A stretch of 63,763 bases of DNA from Cytophagaceae bacterium (GCA_029237685.1 JAQZBV010000033.1:1-63763); one strand, 5' to 3'; positions 15,446 through 24,269 are shown, counted from the first letter of the stretch. Notes: a model not told the origin generated them from the sequence alone. Translations and numbers: made by a program.

Positions 15446-18400
15446 TGCTTATAGGTTTTAGAATGAATAGAAGCGAAAATAAAATATAAGCCCGGAATGA
15501 TGATCACTCCGAAAATCGTACCGAACAACATCCCACCGGCGGCGGCAGAACCAATGGTCTTATTGCCTATGGCTCCCGCACCGGAAGCTAGCATCAGCGG
15601 AATCAATCCGGCGGTAAAAGCAAAGGACGTCATGAGGATCGGTCGCAAACGAGCGACAGCGCCATCAATGGAAGCCTGCATGACTGTTCTGCCTTCCGAT
15701 TGTTTGAGAATGGCAAACTCCACAATAAGAATCGCGTTTTTACCTAACAATCCTATGAGCATGATCATAGCAACTTGCGCATAGATGTTATTCTCCAAGT
15801 CAAACAGGTAAAGGAACAATAACGATCCGAAGATCCCGATGGGCAAGAACAGCAACACAGGAAGAGGCAGCAAGAAGCTCTCGTACTGCGCAGCCAACAA
15901 GAGGTATACAAACAACAAACAAATGGCGAAAATATAAAACACCTGATCTCCGGAAAGGATTTCTTCTCGTGTCATACCTGACCATTCATAATCATAGCCT
16001 CTGGGAAGATGAGCCTTAGCTGTTTCCCGAATAGCCGCAATGGCATCTCCACTGCTGTAACCTGCAGCCGCCTGACCGTTTAACATAGCCGATACGTACA
16101 TGTTGTAACGAGTAAGTTGTTCCGGTCCGAAAACACGTTCGATACGAGTGAATGAACTATAAGGCACCATTTCACCATCGGCATTCTTGATTCTTAGTTT
16201 AAGCAAGTCATCCGGCTGTGAACGATACATTGGATCGGCTTGCACCATCACCTTGTACATTTGTCCATAACGAATGAAGTTAGTCGCATACAAACTACCA
16301 ATCAAAATCTGCAAATTGGACAAAGCCAGATCCGCAGTAATTTTCTTCTTCGCTGCAATGTCCTGGTCGATGTGAATCAGGTATTGAGGAAAGGAAGGAT
16401 CAAAACTGGAGAAGGCCTCTTTGATCTCCGGACGTTTTTTCAATTCTGTCAAAAACTTATCGGTGACTTGTGCTGTTTCTTGTAAGTTTCCTTTTCCCGT
16501 TTTATACAACAGTCTTACTTCAAAACCATTTTCATTACCAAAACCAGGAACAGCCGGAGGAGGAAAGAATTGAATCTCGGCATCCTTGATGTGTTTTGTT
16601 TTTTCAATCAACGCGTCAATGAGTTCGTTGGCACCCATTTCCCGGTCATCCCATGGCTTAAGGTTAATGGTACTCATACCAAACGAAGAGCCCACACCTT
16701 CCGTCATCATGCTATAACCTGACAAACTGGAAATAGACTCCACTTCCTTAAAAGTTTGTGTGATGCCGTCGATTTCATTCATCACGGCTTCTGTTCGCTC
16801 TAAGGTAGAACCCACAGGTGTGGTTACGTTCACATACACCGTTCCCTGATCTTCTGTAGGAATAAATCCGGTAGGCAATACCATACCAATCCCCCAGGCG
16901 CCGATACTAAAAGCCACCAGAGCGATGACAGTGATCACGCGTCGGTTTACAATCAGATTTAACAACCCTTTGTAGCGATCTGACAATTGATCGTAACGGT
17001 GGTTGAAAGCATCAAAAAAGCGTTGTACGATTGTTTTCTTCGCATGCGGATCAACAGGCTTAAGCATGATGGCGCACAAAGCAGGCGTAAGCGTTAAGGC
17101 ATTGATACCGGAGATGACAATGGCAATGGCCATGGTCACAGAGAACTGACGGTAGAACACCCCTACAGGTCCTGACAAAAATGCAACCGGAATAAATACC
17201 GCGGACATCACCAGCGTAATCGCTAAAATAGCACCCGTCATTTCTTGCATCGCTTCAATAGAAGCAGACTTCGCATCCATGTGTTTCTCATGCATCTTCG
17301 CATGAACCGCTTCCACCACCACAATGGCATTGTCCACCACAATACCGATGGCCAGTACCAAAGCAAACAAAGTCAATAAATTAATAGAGAAGCCGAACAA
17401 TTGCATAAACGCGAACGTTCCGATCAAGGATACTGGAACAGCGAAAATCGGAATCAAGGTAGAACGTACATCTTGCAGAAAGAGAAATACGACAAGCGCC
17501 ACGAGAATGAACGCTTCGATCAACGTCTTGATCACCTCATGAATAGAGGCATCCAAAAAACGAGACACATCATAACTGATGGTGTAATCCATGCCGGGAG
17601 GAAACGACTTTTGTTTCATACCGGCTAGTGTCGCCTTCACTTGTTCGATCACTTTACTCGCGTTAGATCCCGGTCTTTGTTTCAATACAATCGCAGCGGA
17701 GGGACTATTGTTTTCTTTAGACAATACATCATACTCTACTGAACCGAATTCAACATCCGCGATGTCTTTCAAACGCAGCATTTCGCCGGTAGGCGAAACT
17801 TTGATGACAACATTTTCATATTGCTCCTTTTGAGTCAGTTTACCGGTGTACCTCAATACATATTGCATGGATTGAGATTTCCTACCGGAACTTTCTCCTA
17901 TCTTTCCCGGCGCAGCTTCCAGGTTTTGTGCCCTGAGTGCTTGCACCACATCATCGGCAGAAAGCTCATACGCATCCAGTCGCTGAGGCTTCAACCAGAT
18001 CCTCATCGCATATTCTCTGTTACCCAAAATATCGGCGAAACCTACACCCTCTATACGCTTGAGTTCGGGCAGTACGTTGATATCGGCGTAGTTGTAAATG
18101 AATTTCTCATCAAAGGATACATCACTACTTTTAAGGTTGATGTACAACAGCATACTGTTGATTTCCTTCTCTGTTGAAACACCCGCTTTGATTACTTCTT
18201 CAGGCAATTCATCCAATACGGTAGCGACCCTGTTCTGCACATTGACTGCTGCTAAATCTGGATCAGTACCTACTTTAAAATAAATTTGAATGATACTGGT
18301 ACCATCATTTCCGGAAACGGAACTCATGTAGGTCATCCCGGGAACTCCGTTAATGGCTCTTTCCAGAGGTGTCACGACAGCCTTGGAGCATACTTCTGCA

Positions 18401-18558
18401 TTGGCTCCGGTGTATTTGGTGGTAACTGAAACCGCAGGTGGTGCGATATCAGGATATTGGGTAACAGGTAAGCTAAAAACTGCCAGTAAACCCAGCAATA
18501 CGATAAACACAGAGATGACCAGTGACAAGACTGGTCTCTCAATAAATTTTTTAATCAT
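15442..18558 (-). CDS. RND multidrug efflux transporter (AcrB/MexF-like, HAE1)
   Basis: A 1038-aa inner-membrane pump of normal length for the hydrophobe/amphiphile RND family. It begins MIKKFIERPVLSLVISVFIVLLGLLAVFSLPVTQYPDIAPPAVSV and has twelve membrane segments around two periplasmic loops. The proton-relay helix contains ALVLAIGIVVDNAIVVVEAV, with the paired Asp/Asn pattern, and later LIGLLGKNAILIVEFA. It exports lipophilic toxins or antibiotics using the proton gradient, working with the adaptor and OprM-like gene products. It lies 39 bp after the adaptor gene. The substrate range cannot be read from the sequence. Confidence 0.95.
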   Translation of the reverse strand: MIKKFIERPVLSLVISVFIVLLGLLAVFSLPVTQYPDIAPPAVSVTTKYTGANAEVCSKAVVTPLERAINGVPGMTYMSSVSGNDGTSIIQIYFKVGTDPDLAAVNVQNRVATVLDELPEEVIKAGVSTEKEINSMLLYINLKSSDVSFDEKFIYNYADINVLPELKRIEGVGFADILGNREYAMRIWLKPQRLDAYELSADDVVQALRAQNLEAAPGKIGESSGRKSQSMQYVLRYTGKLTQKEQYENVVIKVSPTGEMLRLKDIADVEFGSVEYDVLSKENNSPSAAIVLKQRPGSNASKVIEQVKATLAGMKQKSFPPGMDYTISYDVSRFLDASIHEVIKTLIEAFILVALVVFLFLQDVRSTLIPIFAVPVSLIGTFAFMQLFGFSINLLTLFALVLAIGIVVDNAIVVVEAVHAKMHEKHMDAKSASIEAMQEMTGAILAITLVMSAVFIPVAFLSGPVGVFYRQFSVTMAIAIVISGINALTLTPALCAIMLKPVDPHAKKTIVQRFFDAFNHRYDQLSDRYKGLLNLIVNRRVITVIALVAFSIGAWGIGMVLPTGFIPTEDQGTVYVNVTTPVGSTLERTEAVMNEIDGITQTFKEVESISSLSGYSMMTEGVGSSFGMSTINLKPWDDREMGANELIDALIEKTKHIKDAEIQFFPPPAVPGFGNENGFEVRLLYKTGKGNLQETAQVTDKFLTELKKRPEIKEAFSSFDPSFPQYLIHIDQDIAAKKKITADLALSNLQILIGSLYATNFIRYGQMYKVMVQADPMYRSQPDDLLKLRIKNADGEMVPYSSFTRIERVFGPEQLTRYNMYVSAMLNGQAAAGYSSGDAIAAIRETAKAHLPRGYDYEWSGMTREEILSGDQVFYIFAICLLFVYLLLAAQYESFLLPLPVLLFLPIGIFGSLLFLYLFDLENNIYAQVAMIMLIGLLGKNAILIVEFAILKQSEGRTVMQASIDGAVARLRPILMTSFAFTAGLIPLMLASGAGAIGNKTIGSAAAGGMLFGTIFGVIIIPGLYFIFASIHSKTYKQ

Positions 18559-18597
18559 ACGAAATGTTGTTAAAAGTTTTGTTTTTTTCTTTATCGC

Positions 18598-19716
18598 TTA
18601 GAAAGCAGATAAATCCTGAATGATTTCATTCATGGAAACAAATTTTGGAACAACTTTCATCCCCTCACTTGCCGTCTGAATACCTTCGTATAAAATTTTA
18701 TCGTTTGGAGTTAGCCCTTTCGAAATCATGAAAAGATGTGGCACCCTTGCCAAAACTTCCACCTGGCGCATTCTGACTACACCGGCTTCATCGATGACAA
18801 ATACAAAGATACGATCCTGAATCTCGAACGTGGATTTCTGTGGAATAACAATCGCATCATTATACTCCTTTTCCATTCTGATCTTACCGCTGGAGCCGTG
18901 TTTGATCAATTTACTAGTGTTCTTAAATCGTGCACGAAAAGCGATGTTGCCGGTTTTATCATCGATTTGACCGTCCATGGTTTCGATCAAGCCGATATCC
19001 TGATGTTGTTGTCCATTGGCAAGAATCAACTTTACTTCTCTTTCTGCTTTATTCTTTCTTGTAAACTTGGACATAAAATCCAGGTACTCTTTTTCAGACA
19101 CGTCAAAGTAAGCATACACCTCATCGTTGTGAGACAAGTTGGTCAACAAAGATCCTTCTTCGATCAAGCTGCCGATCTTGTGCGGAATACGATTGAGCGT
19201 ACCGCTGAATGGCGCACGGATAGAGGTATAAGAAAGCATTTGCTTCGCATGAGCTTCCTGTGACAAGGCTTCATCTACTTTTGCTTTTGCTGCCTGGTAT
19301 TTATTTTCTGCAAATTCATACTCGATCGTTGAAATGATTTTTTTATCCGCGAGTATTTTTGTGCTGGCCAATTCCAACTCTGCACTTTTTGCTTCTGTTA
19401 AAGCAATTTTAAGAAGCGCTCTGGATTTGGAAAGCGCCTCTTTGTATTCACGGTCATTGAGGCTGAAGAGCAATTGTCCTTCTTTTACAAAAGAGCCTTC
19501 ATCCACATGTACTTTTTCTAAATAGCCCTGAACCTTTGCGCGCACATCTACATACTGCACAGCAAAAATTTCCGCCACATAATCTACATAAGTATTCGTG
19601 TCTAAAACAATGGGCGAAGTAACCGGAAAGGATTCCGCGCTGTGAGCTTTTTGTTTACTACTACAAGAAGATAAAGATGCAGACAATCCCAACAGGAATA
19701 CTATAACGTATTTCAT
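18598..19716 (-). CDS. RND efflux periplasmic adaptor (MexE/AcrA-like) lipoprotein
   Basis: A 372-aa membrane-fusion protein. A signal sequence with lipobox LSSC (about residue 18) precedes the barrel-sandwich half motif VDVRAKVQGYLEKVHVDEGSFVKEGQLLFSLNDREYKEAL, an alpha-hairpin coiled coil (about 95-165), the second lipoyl half IRAPFSGTLNRIPHKIGSLIEEGSLLTNL, then beta-barrel and membrane-proximal domains. It bridges pump and outer-membrane duct. It is 48 bp downstream of the small membrane-anchored protein gene and is probably in the same transcript. Confidence 0.93.
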   Translation of the reverse strand: MKYVIVFLLGLSASLSSCSSKQKAHSAESFPVTSPIVLDTNTYVDYVAEIFAVQYVDVRAKVQGYLEKVHVDEGSFVKEGQLLFSLNDREYKEALSKSRALLKIALTEAKSAELELASTKILADKKIISTIEYEFAENKYQAAKAKVDEALSQEAHAKQMLSYTSIRAPFSGTLNRIPHKIGSLIEEGSLLTNLSHNDEVYAYFDVSEKEYLDFMSKFTRKNKAEREVKLILANGQQHQDIGLIETMDGQIDDKTGNIAFRARFKNTSKLIKHGSSGKIRMEKEYNDAIVIPQKSTFEIQDRIFVFVIDEAGVVRMRQVEVLARVPHLFMISKGLTPNDKILYEGIQTASEGMKVVPKFVSMNEIIQDLSAF

Positions 19717-19764
19717 AATAATTTTTTGGTTAATGAATAAATAATTTTGGAGTCTAGATCAAGC

Positions 19765-20115
19765 TTATGCAGCACGCCAGGGCGGAGGACTGAGCACTTC
19801 CAGGTATACGGACAACGCATTGCCTTGAGAAGCAATAGGATTCTTTATCAATGGTTCTTCTAAGGATAGAGAACCTTTTAAATGGTCGGTAAAAACATCC
19901 GCTAGAATAACTTCTTGCTTTTCCATCTCTATTTCTGAAGAAAAATCATCCCACAATTCATAGTTCACTCCTAAGTGAACGGATTCAATGGTATGTTCAA
20001 TGATATAAGCGAGTTCATTTCTGAACAGGAAGAACACAAAAAAGCAGCATAAGAAACTCAACTTCCAGAAACGGAACAGAAAAGTGGATATACTATGGAG
20101 ATTTATTGCTCTCAT
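19765..20115 (-). CDS. Small membrane-anchored protein preceding RND operon
   Basis: A 116-aa protein with one N-terminal hydrophobic segment (LSFLCCFFVFFLF, about residues 19-31), an acidic middle and an unusual C-terminus, YLEVLSPPPWRAA. I do not recognise a family. The hydrophobic stretch can be a signal anchor, placing most of the chain in the periplasm. It is the first gene of the apparent pump operon and could be a sensor-like, chaperone-like or regulatory accessory to it. The ATG at 20115 follows the long AT-rich divergent promoter region. Confidence 0.65.
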   Translation of the reverse strand: MRAINLHSISTFLFRFWKLSFLCCFFVFFLFRNELAYIIEHTIESVHLGVNYELWDDFSSEIEMEKQEVILADVFTDHLKGSLSLEEPLIKNPIASQGNALSVYLEVLSPPPWRAA

Positions 20116-20526
20116 TTAAATCCAATTTAGTAAAAAAAAATTAAATACAAGTATAAACACCCATAAAAATAATATTATAGATACAAAATTATAAAATAGG
20201 CTATTACTACAGCCTGTTTTATAATTTTTATATCTTTTTTAACCAATACAAGTCAATATTTATAGTCATTACATGAAAAATAAAACTATTACACAAATTG
20301 ACCCATATAATTTACATCAAAAGAAAACTAAGAATAACACAAAATAGCCTTTATGAAAGTGTAGACTTTTTACCCAATATTTCCTAAAAATCGTCTCATA
20401 ACCTTTTTCTTTTCTTTTTTATTGACTGACATCATCATTTTATTAACAATACCTTAATCCCTTTTTATTTCATTACACTCATTATCTTTTTAACTCACTG
20501 TGAGTTATCATTAAATACAAATTGCC
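20116..20526. promoter_or_regulatory. Divergent promoter region with palindromic operator (20492-20506)
   Basis: This 411-bp very AT-rich stretch contains no gene. On the plus strand a -7-like TATCTTTT (20483-20490) is followed almost immediately by the perfect palindrome AACTCACTGTGAGTT (20492-20506), placed where transcription should begin, 20 bp before the nucleotidyltransferase ATG. That geometry suits a repressor operator for the galactose operon. On the minus strand side no clear promoter stands out for the pump operon. Confidence 0.5.
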
Positions 20527-21276
20527 ATGTCCATCGCTCTGATACTCGCTGCCGGTAAAGGAACACGCATGCGTTCACTGTTACCGAAACCTCTTGTTTC
20601 CTTTCATGGACAACCTATTGTCTCACACCTCATCAATAGTTTTAAAGAAACAGGCATTTCTGATCTCTTCCTTATTGTGGGTCATGAAGCTGAACTGATC
20701 AAACATGTCATTGGCAATCAGGTCAACTACGTTGATCAACCGGAACAAAGAGGAACAGCGCATGCTGTGGAGCAAGCGAAAGAGGTCATAGACTGGAAAA
20801 ACAAAAACATCTTTGTCTTTGTAGGTGACAGCCCCCTCATCAGTGCAGATACGATATCGTGGTTGGAGGAGCATCATAAACTCACACAAGCAAGTTGTAC
20901 TTTTCTTACCGCCACCTTCCCTATTGATCTTCCTTACGCCAGAGTAATAAAAAATAAAGAAGGCATACTGACAGGTTGTGTCGAAGAAAAAAATGCCACG
21001 CCACAACAACTCCGGATTCGAGAGTTGCTTTCTTCTCACTTCATTTTTAAAGGAGAAGACTTATTCTCACACCTTGATCAAATAAAAGCAGATAAAGACA
21101 ATGAAGAATTTTACCTCACTGATATCATAGGCATACTTCTTAACAAAGGACTTCGCGTAGAGGCACTGCAAATAGATGATTACCAGGAATTGGTAGGTCT
21201 CAATACACCGGAAGACATTCAATGGGCAGAGCAATTTTACAAAAAAACCAAAAACAATGAATCATGTCAACATTAA
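20527..21276 (+). CDS. GlmU/sugar-phosphate nucleotidyltransferase-like protein
   Basis: A 249-aa GT-A-fold nucleotidyltransferase. The nucleotide-binding loop LILAAGKGTRMRSLLPKPL is at residues 4-22, YVDQPEQRGTAHAVEQA matches the uridine-binding QPEQLGTAHA of GlmU, and VFVGDSPLIS carries the metal Asp. It stops before the left-handed beta-helix acetyltransferase domain of GlmU. The gene overlaps galK by 13 bp. No galT is in the operon, so a plausible role is uridylyl transfer from UTP to galactose-1-phosphate or another sugar phosphate. That substrate is inferred from context, not from residues. Confidence 0.85.
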   Translation: MSIALILAAGKGTRMRSLLPKPLVSFHGQPIVSHLINSFKETGISDLFLIVGHEAELIKHVIGNQVNYVDQPEQRGTAHAVEQAKEVIDWKNKNIFVFVGDSPLISADTISWLEEHHKLTQASCTFLTATFPIDLPYARVIKNKEGILTGCVEEKNATPQQLRIRELLSSHFIFKGEDLFSHLDQIKADKDNEEFYLTDIIGILLNKGLRVEALQIDDYQELVGLNTPEDIQWAEQFYKKTKNNESCQH

Positions 21277-22451
21277 ATCAACAACTCGAATTATCCCGTG
21301 ACAAATTTATTGCTCATTTTGGTGAAGTGCCTTATTCTATAGCGTATGCTCCAGGCAGAATCAATATCATCGGAGAACATACCGATTACAACCTGGGTTT
21401 ATCTCTACCTTGCGCTATAGATCGTTGGGTAACCGTTAGTCTTTCGCCTTTGGACAATGCCAGGATTCATGTGATCAGTGAAGATTTTCAAGGCGACATG
21501 CAGTTTGAACTAGGAACATCTTATGGGCCCAATGCGTCCTGGCAACATTACGTATACGGCTGCCTCATGCTCTTTCAAGAAAAAACAGGGTTAAGAACAG
21601 GATTTCAGGCGCTCATCTCAGGCAATGTACCCATTGGTTCAGGAGTCTCTTCTTCCGCCGCGCTGGAAGTTGCTTTTATGAATGCACTCAACCCATTAGC
21701 GGATGAGGCGTTGGATCCCATGACCTTGATTCAATTGTGTCAGCAAACGGAACATCAATACTTGAATGTTAAAAGCGGCTTGCTGGATCAATATGCCTCA
21801 CAATTCTCCAGAGCCGGGAAAGCGATGATCCTTGATTTTAAAACGTTAACACATCGTTACATCAGCGCCGATACCTTGAATTATACCTGGGTATTGTGCG
21901 ACAGCAACGTGCAGCGAACACTGTCCGGCAGTAAATACTCGGAGCGGGTAAAAGAAACTCATAACGGATTTCTTACACTACAGGAACAATTTCCGGAACT
22001 AAAAACCATGAGAGACCTGCAAGAAAAACATTTGCCTTTTCTAAACGATCCGCTCCAACAAAAAAGAATCCGACATTACCTGTCCGAAAACCAACGAGTA
22101 ATCGATACGGTAAAAGCATTAGAAGAAAAAGATTTAAAAACTGTGGGACAACTTCTTACTTCCTCACACTTGTCTTTGAGAGATGATTACGAAGTCAGCT
22201 GTATGGAATTAGATTATTTAGTAGAAGAGGCATTAGCCACCGGCTATTGCCTCGGGAGTCGCATGATGGGTGGTGGTTTTGGAGGATGTACCATCAATCT
22301 TGTGCGCAAAGACAAGATCGAAGCATTCAGTGAAAATGTAGAGGCATCTTACTTTAAGCAATTCAACAGACAAACTAAAATCAATCGTTATCAAATCGTA
22401 GACGGAGCAGGAGTTTTTCCTGTCGTAAAAAATGTTCCACATCGTTTCTGA
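21264..22451 (+). CDS. galK: Galactokinase
   Basis: A 395-aa GHMP kinase. The galactokinase signature PGRINIIGEHTDYNLGLSLPCAID is near residues 30-52, the phosphate-binding loop NVPIGSGVSSSAALEVA near 120-136, and SRMMGGGFGGCTINLV near the C-terminus. It phosphorylates alpha-D-galactose at C1 in the Leloir pathway. The start lies inside the nucleotidyltransferase gene and the end overlaps the epimerase gene, giving a tightly coupled three-gene operon. The length is normal for the family. Catalytic residues appear intact. Confidence 0.95.
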   Translation: MSTLNQQLELSRDKFIAHFGEVPYSIAYAPGRINIIGEHTDYNLGLSLPCAIDRWVTVSLSPLDNARIHVISEDFQGDMQFELGTSYGPNASWQHYVYGCLMLFQEKTGLRTGFQALISGNVPIGSGVSSSAALEVAFMNALNPLADEALDPMTLIQLCQQTEHQYLNVKSGLLDQYASQFSRAGKAMILDFKTLTHRYISADTLNYTWVLCDSNVQRTLSGSKYSERVKETHNGFLTLQEQFPELKTMRDLQEKHLPFLNDPLQQKRIRHYLSENQRVIDTVKALEEKDLKTVGQLLTSSHLSLRDDYEVSCMELDYLVEEALATGYCLGSRMMGGGFGGCTINLVRKDKIEAFSENVEASYFKQFNRQTKINRYQIVDGAGVFPVVKNVPHRF

Positions 22452-23379
22452 AGATTTCCAAGGACTGGAAAAAATCAAACTGGTCAATAGCCGGTCAGGA
22501 GAATACCTGTCGGTAATACCGGCTTATGGAGGAAATATTAATGAACTCGTTCTTAGTAAAAACAATCAGCTTCACGCCTTGATTGAAGGAGATCTGGATT
22601 CTGAACAATTGGCAGGCAAACACAACCATGCCTTCCGGGGATCAAAACTAAGTCCTTTCCCTAATCGCATCAAAGACGGTTCTTATGTATTTGACGGTAC
22701 GCGATTTACTTTACCCCAAAACGATCAGATCCATGCGCTGCATGGGTTACTGTGGAACATTCCTTTTACAATTCTTGAAAAGCGCACCACAGCACACGAT
22801 GCTACCTTGATTTTATCTTGCCATTATCAAAAAACAAATGCAGGATTTCCTTTTGACTATACGATTGTACTGACTTACATTTTAGAAGCTAGCGAGTTCA
22901 GCTGTCAAACGACCATTACCAACCATTCGTTATCGGCCATGCCCATTGGCGATGGGTGGCATCCCTACCTGACAACAGGCTCAGCGATTAATGAATTGAA
23001 ATTAAAATTACCTTCCGTAAAAAAAATAGAAACGAATGATTCGCTTATTCCCACAGGTCGGTACATTCGAGACACGACTTTTGAATTAGCGGCTCCACTG
23101 GAGGATCTTTGGCTGGACGATTGTTTTGAATTGGATCCGATCCAACGAATTGTTGAGACCTGTCTGATAGACGAACGGAAAGACCTTACACTCGTGCTCT
23201 GGCAAGAAGTGAATGCTCAGGGCTATAATTTCATACACGTCTATACCCCGCCCCATCGACGTTCCATTGCCATAGAGCCTACGTCTTGTGCGCCGGATGC
23301 CTTCAATAATAAAAATGGGTTGATGGTCTTGAATCCACAGGAGTCCGTGGACTTACTCTTTGGAATCCGATTAGAATAA
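22432..23379 (+). CDS. galM: Aldose 1-epimerase (galactose mutarotase family)
   Basis: A 315-aa beta-sandwich enzyme of the galactose mutarotase superfamily. The first conserved region is LSPFPNRIKDGSYVFDGTRF, followed by HALHGLLW and GDGWHPYLT, whose His residues match the catalytic region, and the C-terminal AIEPTSCAPDAFNN supplies the catalytic Glu. It interconverts alpha and beta anomers, feeding galactokinase. The ATG overlaps the end of galK by 20 bp. It might also act on other hexose anomers, as many relatives do. Confidence 0.88.
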   Translation: MFHIVSEDFQGLEKIKLVNSRSGEYLSVIPAYGGNINELVLSKNNQLHALIEGDLDSEQLAGKHNHAFRGSKLSPFPNRIKDGSYVFDGTRFTLPQNDQIHALHGLLWNIPFTILEKRTTAHDATLILSCHYQKTNAGFPFDYTIVLTYILEASEFSCQTTITNHSLSAMPIGDGWHPYLTTGSAINELKLKLPSVKKIETNDSLIPTGRYIRDTTFELAAPLEDLWLDDCFELDPIQRIVETCLIDERKDLTLVLWQEVNAQGYNFIHVYTPPHRRSIAIEPTSCAPDAFNNKNGLMVLNPQESVDLLFGIRLE

Positions 23380-23508
23380 TAAAAAAGGGACGACCAAAGA
23401 TCGCCAAAAATAAACACCTTCGTGTTTAGCTCATAGACAATACACCAAGATCCTGCCACCCTGACAACTAAGACAATAAGAAAAACCTTAAAAATTTTCC
23501 AAAATAGC

Positions 23509-23539
23509 CTTGTTTCTTCAAAAGGGATACTTATATTTG
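23509..23539 (+). promoter_or_regulatory. Bacteroidota-type promoter of tRNA-Ser
   Basis: CTTG (23509-23512), a 19-nt spacer and TATATTTG (23532-23539) fit the TTG/TAnnTTTG consensus of the Bacteroidota primary sigma factor exactly. Transcription should begin about 10 bp before the tRNA. Confidence 0.85.
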
Positions 23540-23555
23540 CATCCACTTCAAAAAA

Positions 23556-23644
23556 GGAGAGGTGACTGAGAGGCCGAAAGTAGCCGTTTGCTAAACTGCC
23601 GTACGGGTTAAACCGTACCGAGGGTTCGAATCCCTCCCTCTCCG
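23556..23644 (+). tRNA. tRNA-Ser (anticodon GCT)
   Basis: GGAGAGG at the 5' end pairs with CCTCTCC (23637-23643), followed by discriminator G. The anticodon loop is TTGCTAA, giving GCT. A long class-II variable arm (GCCGTACGGGTTAAACCGTACC) and the T-arm GAGGGTTCGAATCCCTC confirm serine identity. CCA is not encoded. The anticodon stem contains one apparent C-T mismatch. Confidence 0.95.
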
Positions 23645-23744
23645 CACAATATAGTGTGAGTGTGGGTGCTGAGCTCTCAAACTCTTCACTAGCAGAAGAC
23701 AGCAAATGGAAGATTTGCTTTAAAAGCATTAAAGATAATAAGTT

Positions 23745-23819
23745 CGGGGTGTAGCGTAGTCCGGTCATCGCGCCTGGTTTGGGACCAGGAGGTCGCAAGT
23801 TCGAATCTTGCCACCCCGA
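23745..23819 (+). tRNA. tRNA-Pro (anticodon TGG)
   Basis: CGGGGTG (23745-23751) pairs with CACCCCG (23812-23818) and the discriminator is A. The anticodon arm CCTGG-TTTGGGA-CCAGG gives TGG. The T-arm is GCAAGTTCGAATCTTGC. CCA is not encoded. It lies 100 bp after tRNA-Ser and probably shares its transcript. Its D-arm-to-3' half and its downstream terminator-like sequence are duplicated beyond the GIY-YIG gene. Confidence 0.96.
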
Positions 23820-23876
23820 CATTAAAGCTTCTTAGAAATAAGAGGCTTTTTTTGTTTTACAGTAAACTTTTTTCAG

Positions 23877-24128
23877 ATGGATTTTTTTTACAGCGAATCG
23901 CTTTCTAAATACTATGTCGGACATACCAATAACCTGCAAAGGCGATTGAATGATCACAATAAGGGGCAATCTACCTATACCGCAAAAGGGATTCCCTGGC
24001 AATTAATCCATGTACAGACCGCTTCAAGCAGAACAGAGGCTTCTCATTTGGAAGCAAGTATAAAAAAAAGAGGTATAGAACGATACCTCACAGACAAAAG
24101 CATCGTCCGATCATCACGTGGCGCTTAA
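23877..24128 (+). CDS. Degenerate GIY-YIG nuclease family protein downstream of tRNA-Pro
   Basis: An 83-aa protein of the small UvrC/URI-type GIY-YIG family. The YIG half (KYYVGHTNNLQRRLNDHNKG) with its conserved Arg and the helix containing the catalytic Glu (RTEASHLEASIKKR) are intact. The N-terminus, however, reads MDFFYSES where relatives have a YVYILYSES-like strand, so the tyrosine of the GIY half is missing. The C-terminus (SIVRSSRGA) runs into the first tRNA-derived repeat. It is flanked on both sides by tRNA-Pro 3' sequence. Either a decayed nuclease or a truncated copy; activity is doubtful. Confidence 0.75.
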   Translation: MDFFYSESLSKYYVGHTNNLQRRLNDHNKGQSTYTAKGIPWQLIHVQTASSRTEASHLEASIKKRGIERYLTDKSIVRSSRGA

Positions 24129-24240
24129 GCGCCAAGGTCGCAAGTTCGAATCTTGCCACCCCGACATTAAAGCTGATCATCACGTGGCGCTTAAGCGCCA
24201 AGGTCGCAAGTTCGAATCTTGCCACCCCGACATTAAAGCT
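24109..24240 (+). repeat. Two tandem 66-bp tRNA-Pro-derived units
   Basis: 24109-24174 and 24175-24240 are identical 66-bp units. The last 40 bp of each (from AGGTCGCAAG) equal 23790-23829, the T-arm, acceptor 3' strand and trailer of tRNA-Pro. The beginning (GATCATCACG) matches the tRNA-Pro D-arm region GGTCATCGCG with two changes. In place of the anticodon arm sits the perfect palindrome TGGCGCTTAAGCGCCA. The units therefore look like 5'-truncated tRNA-like sequences. Confidence 0.9.
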
Positions 24241-24269
24241 CTTAGAAATAAGAGGCTTTTTTTGTTTTA
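24201..24269 (+). repeat. Distal copy of tRNA-Pro 3' end plus its trailer
   Basis: Positions 24201-24240 and the following CTTAGAAATAAGAGGCTTTT run to 24269 repeat 23790-23859 with only a single-base deletion. The trailer CTTAGAAATAAGAGG with its T-run looks like the tRNA terminator. The GIY-YIG gene is thus enclosed by direct repeats of about 70 bp. Confidence 0.88.

Noticed and set aside
23241-23822. Minus-strand ORF of 193 codons covering the tRNA genes
   Set aside because: It overlaps galM and both tRNAs antisense; composition follows the plus-strand features.
24109-24240. CRISPR-like array
   Set aside because: Two adjacent 66-bp copies have no spacers between them and derive from a tRNA; no cas gene is nearby.
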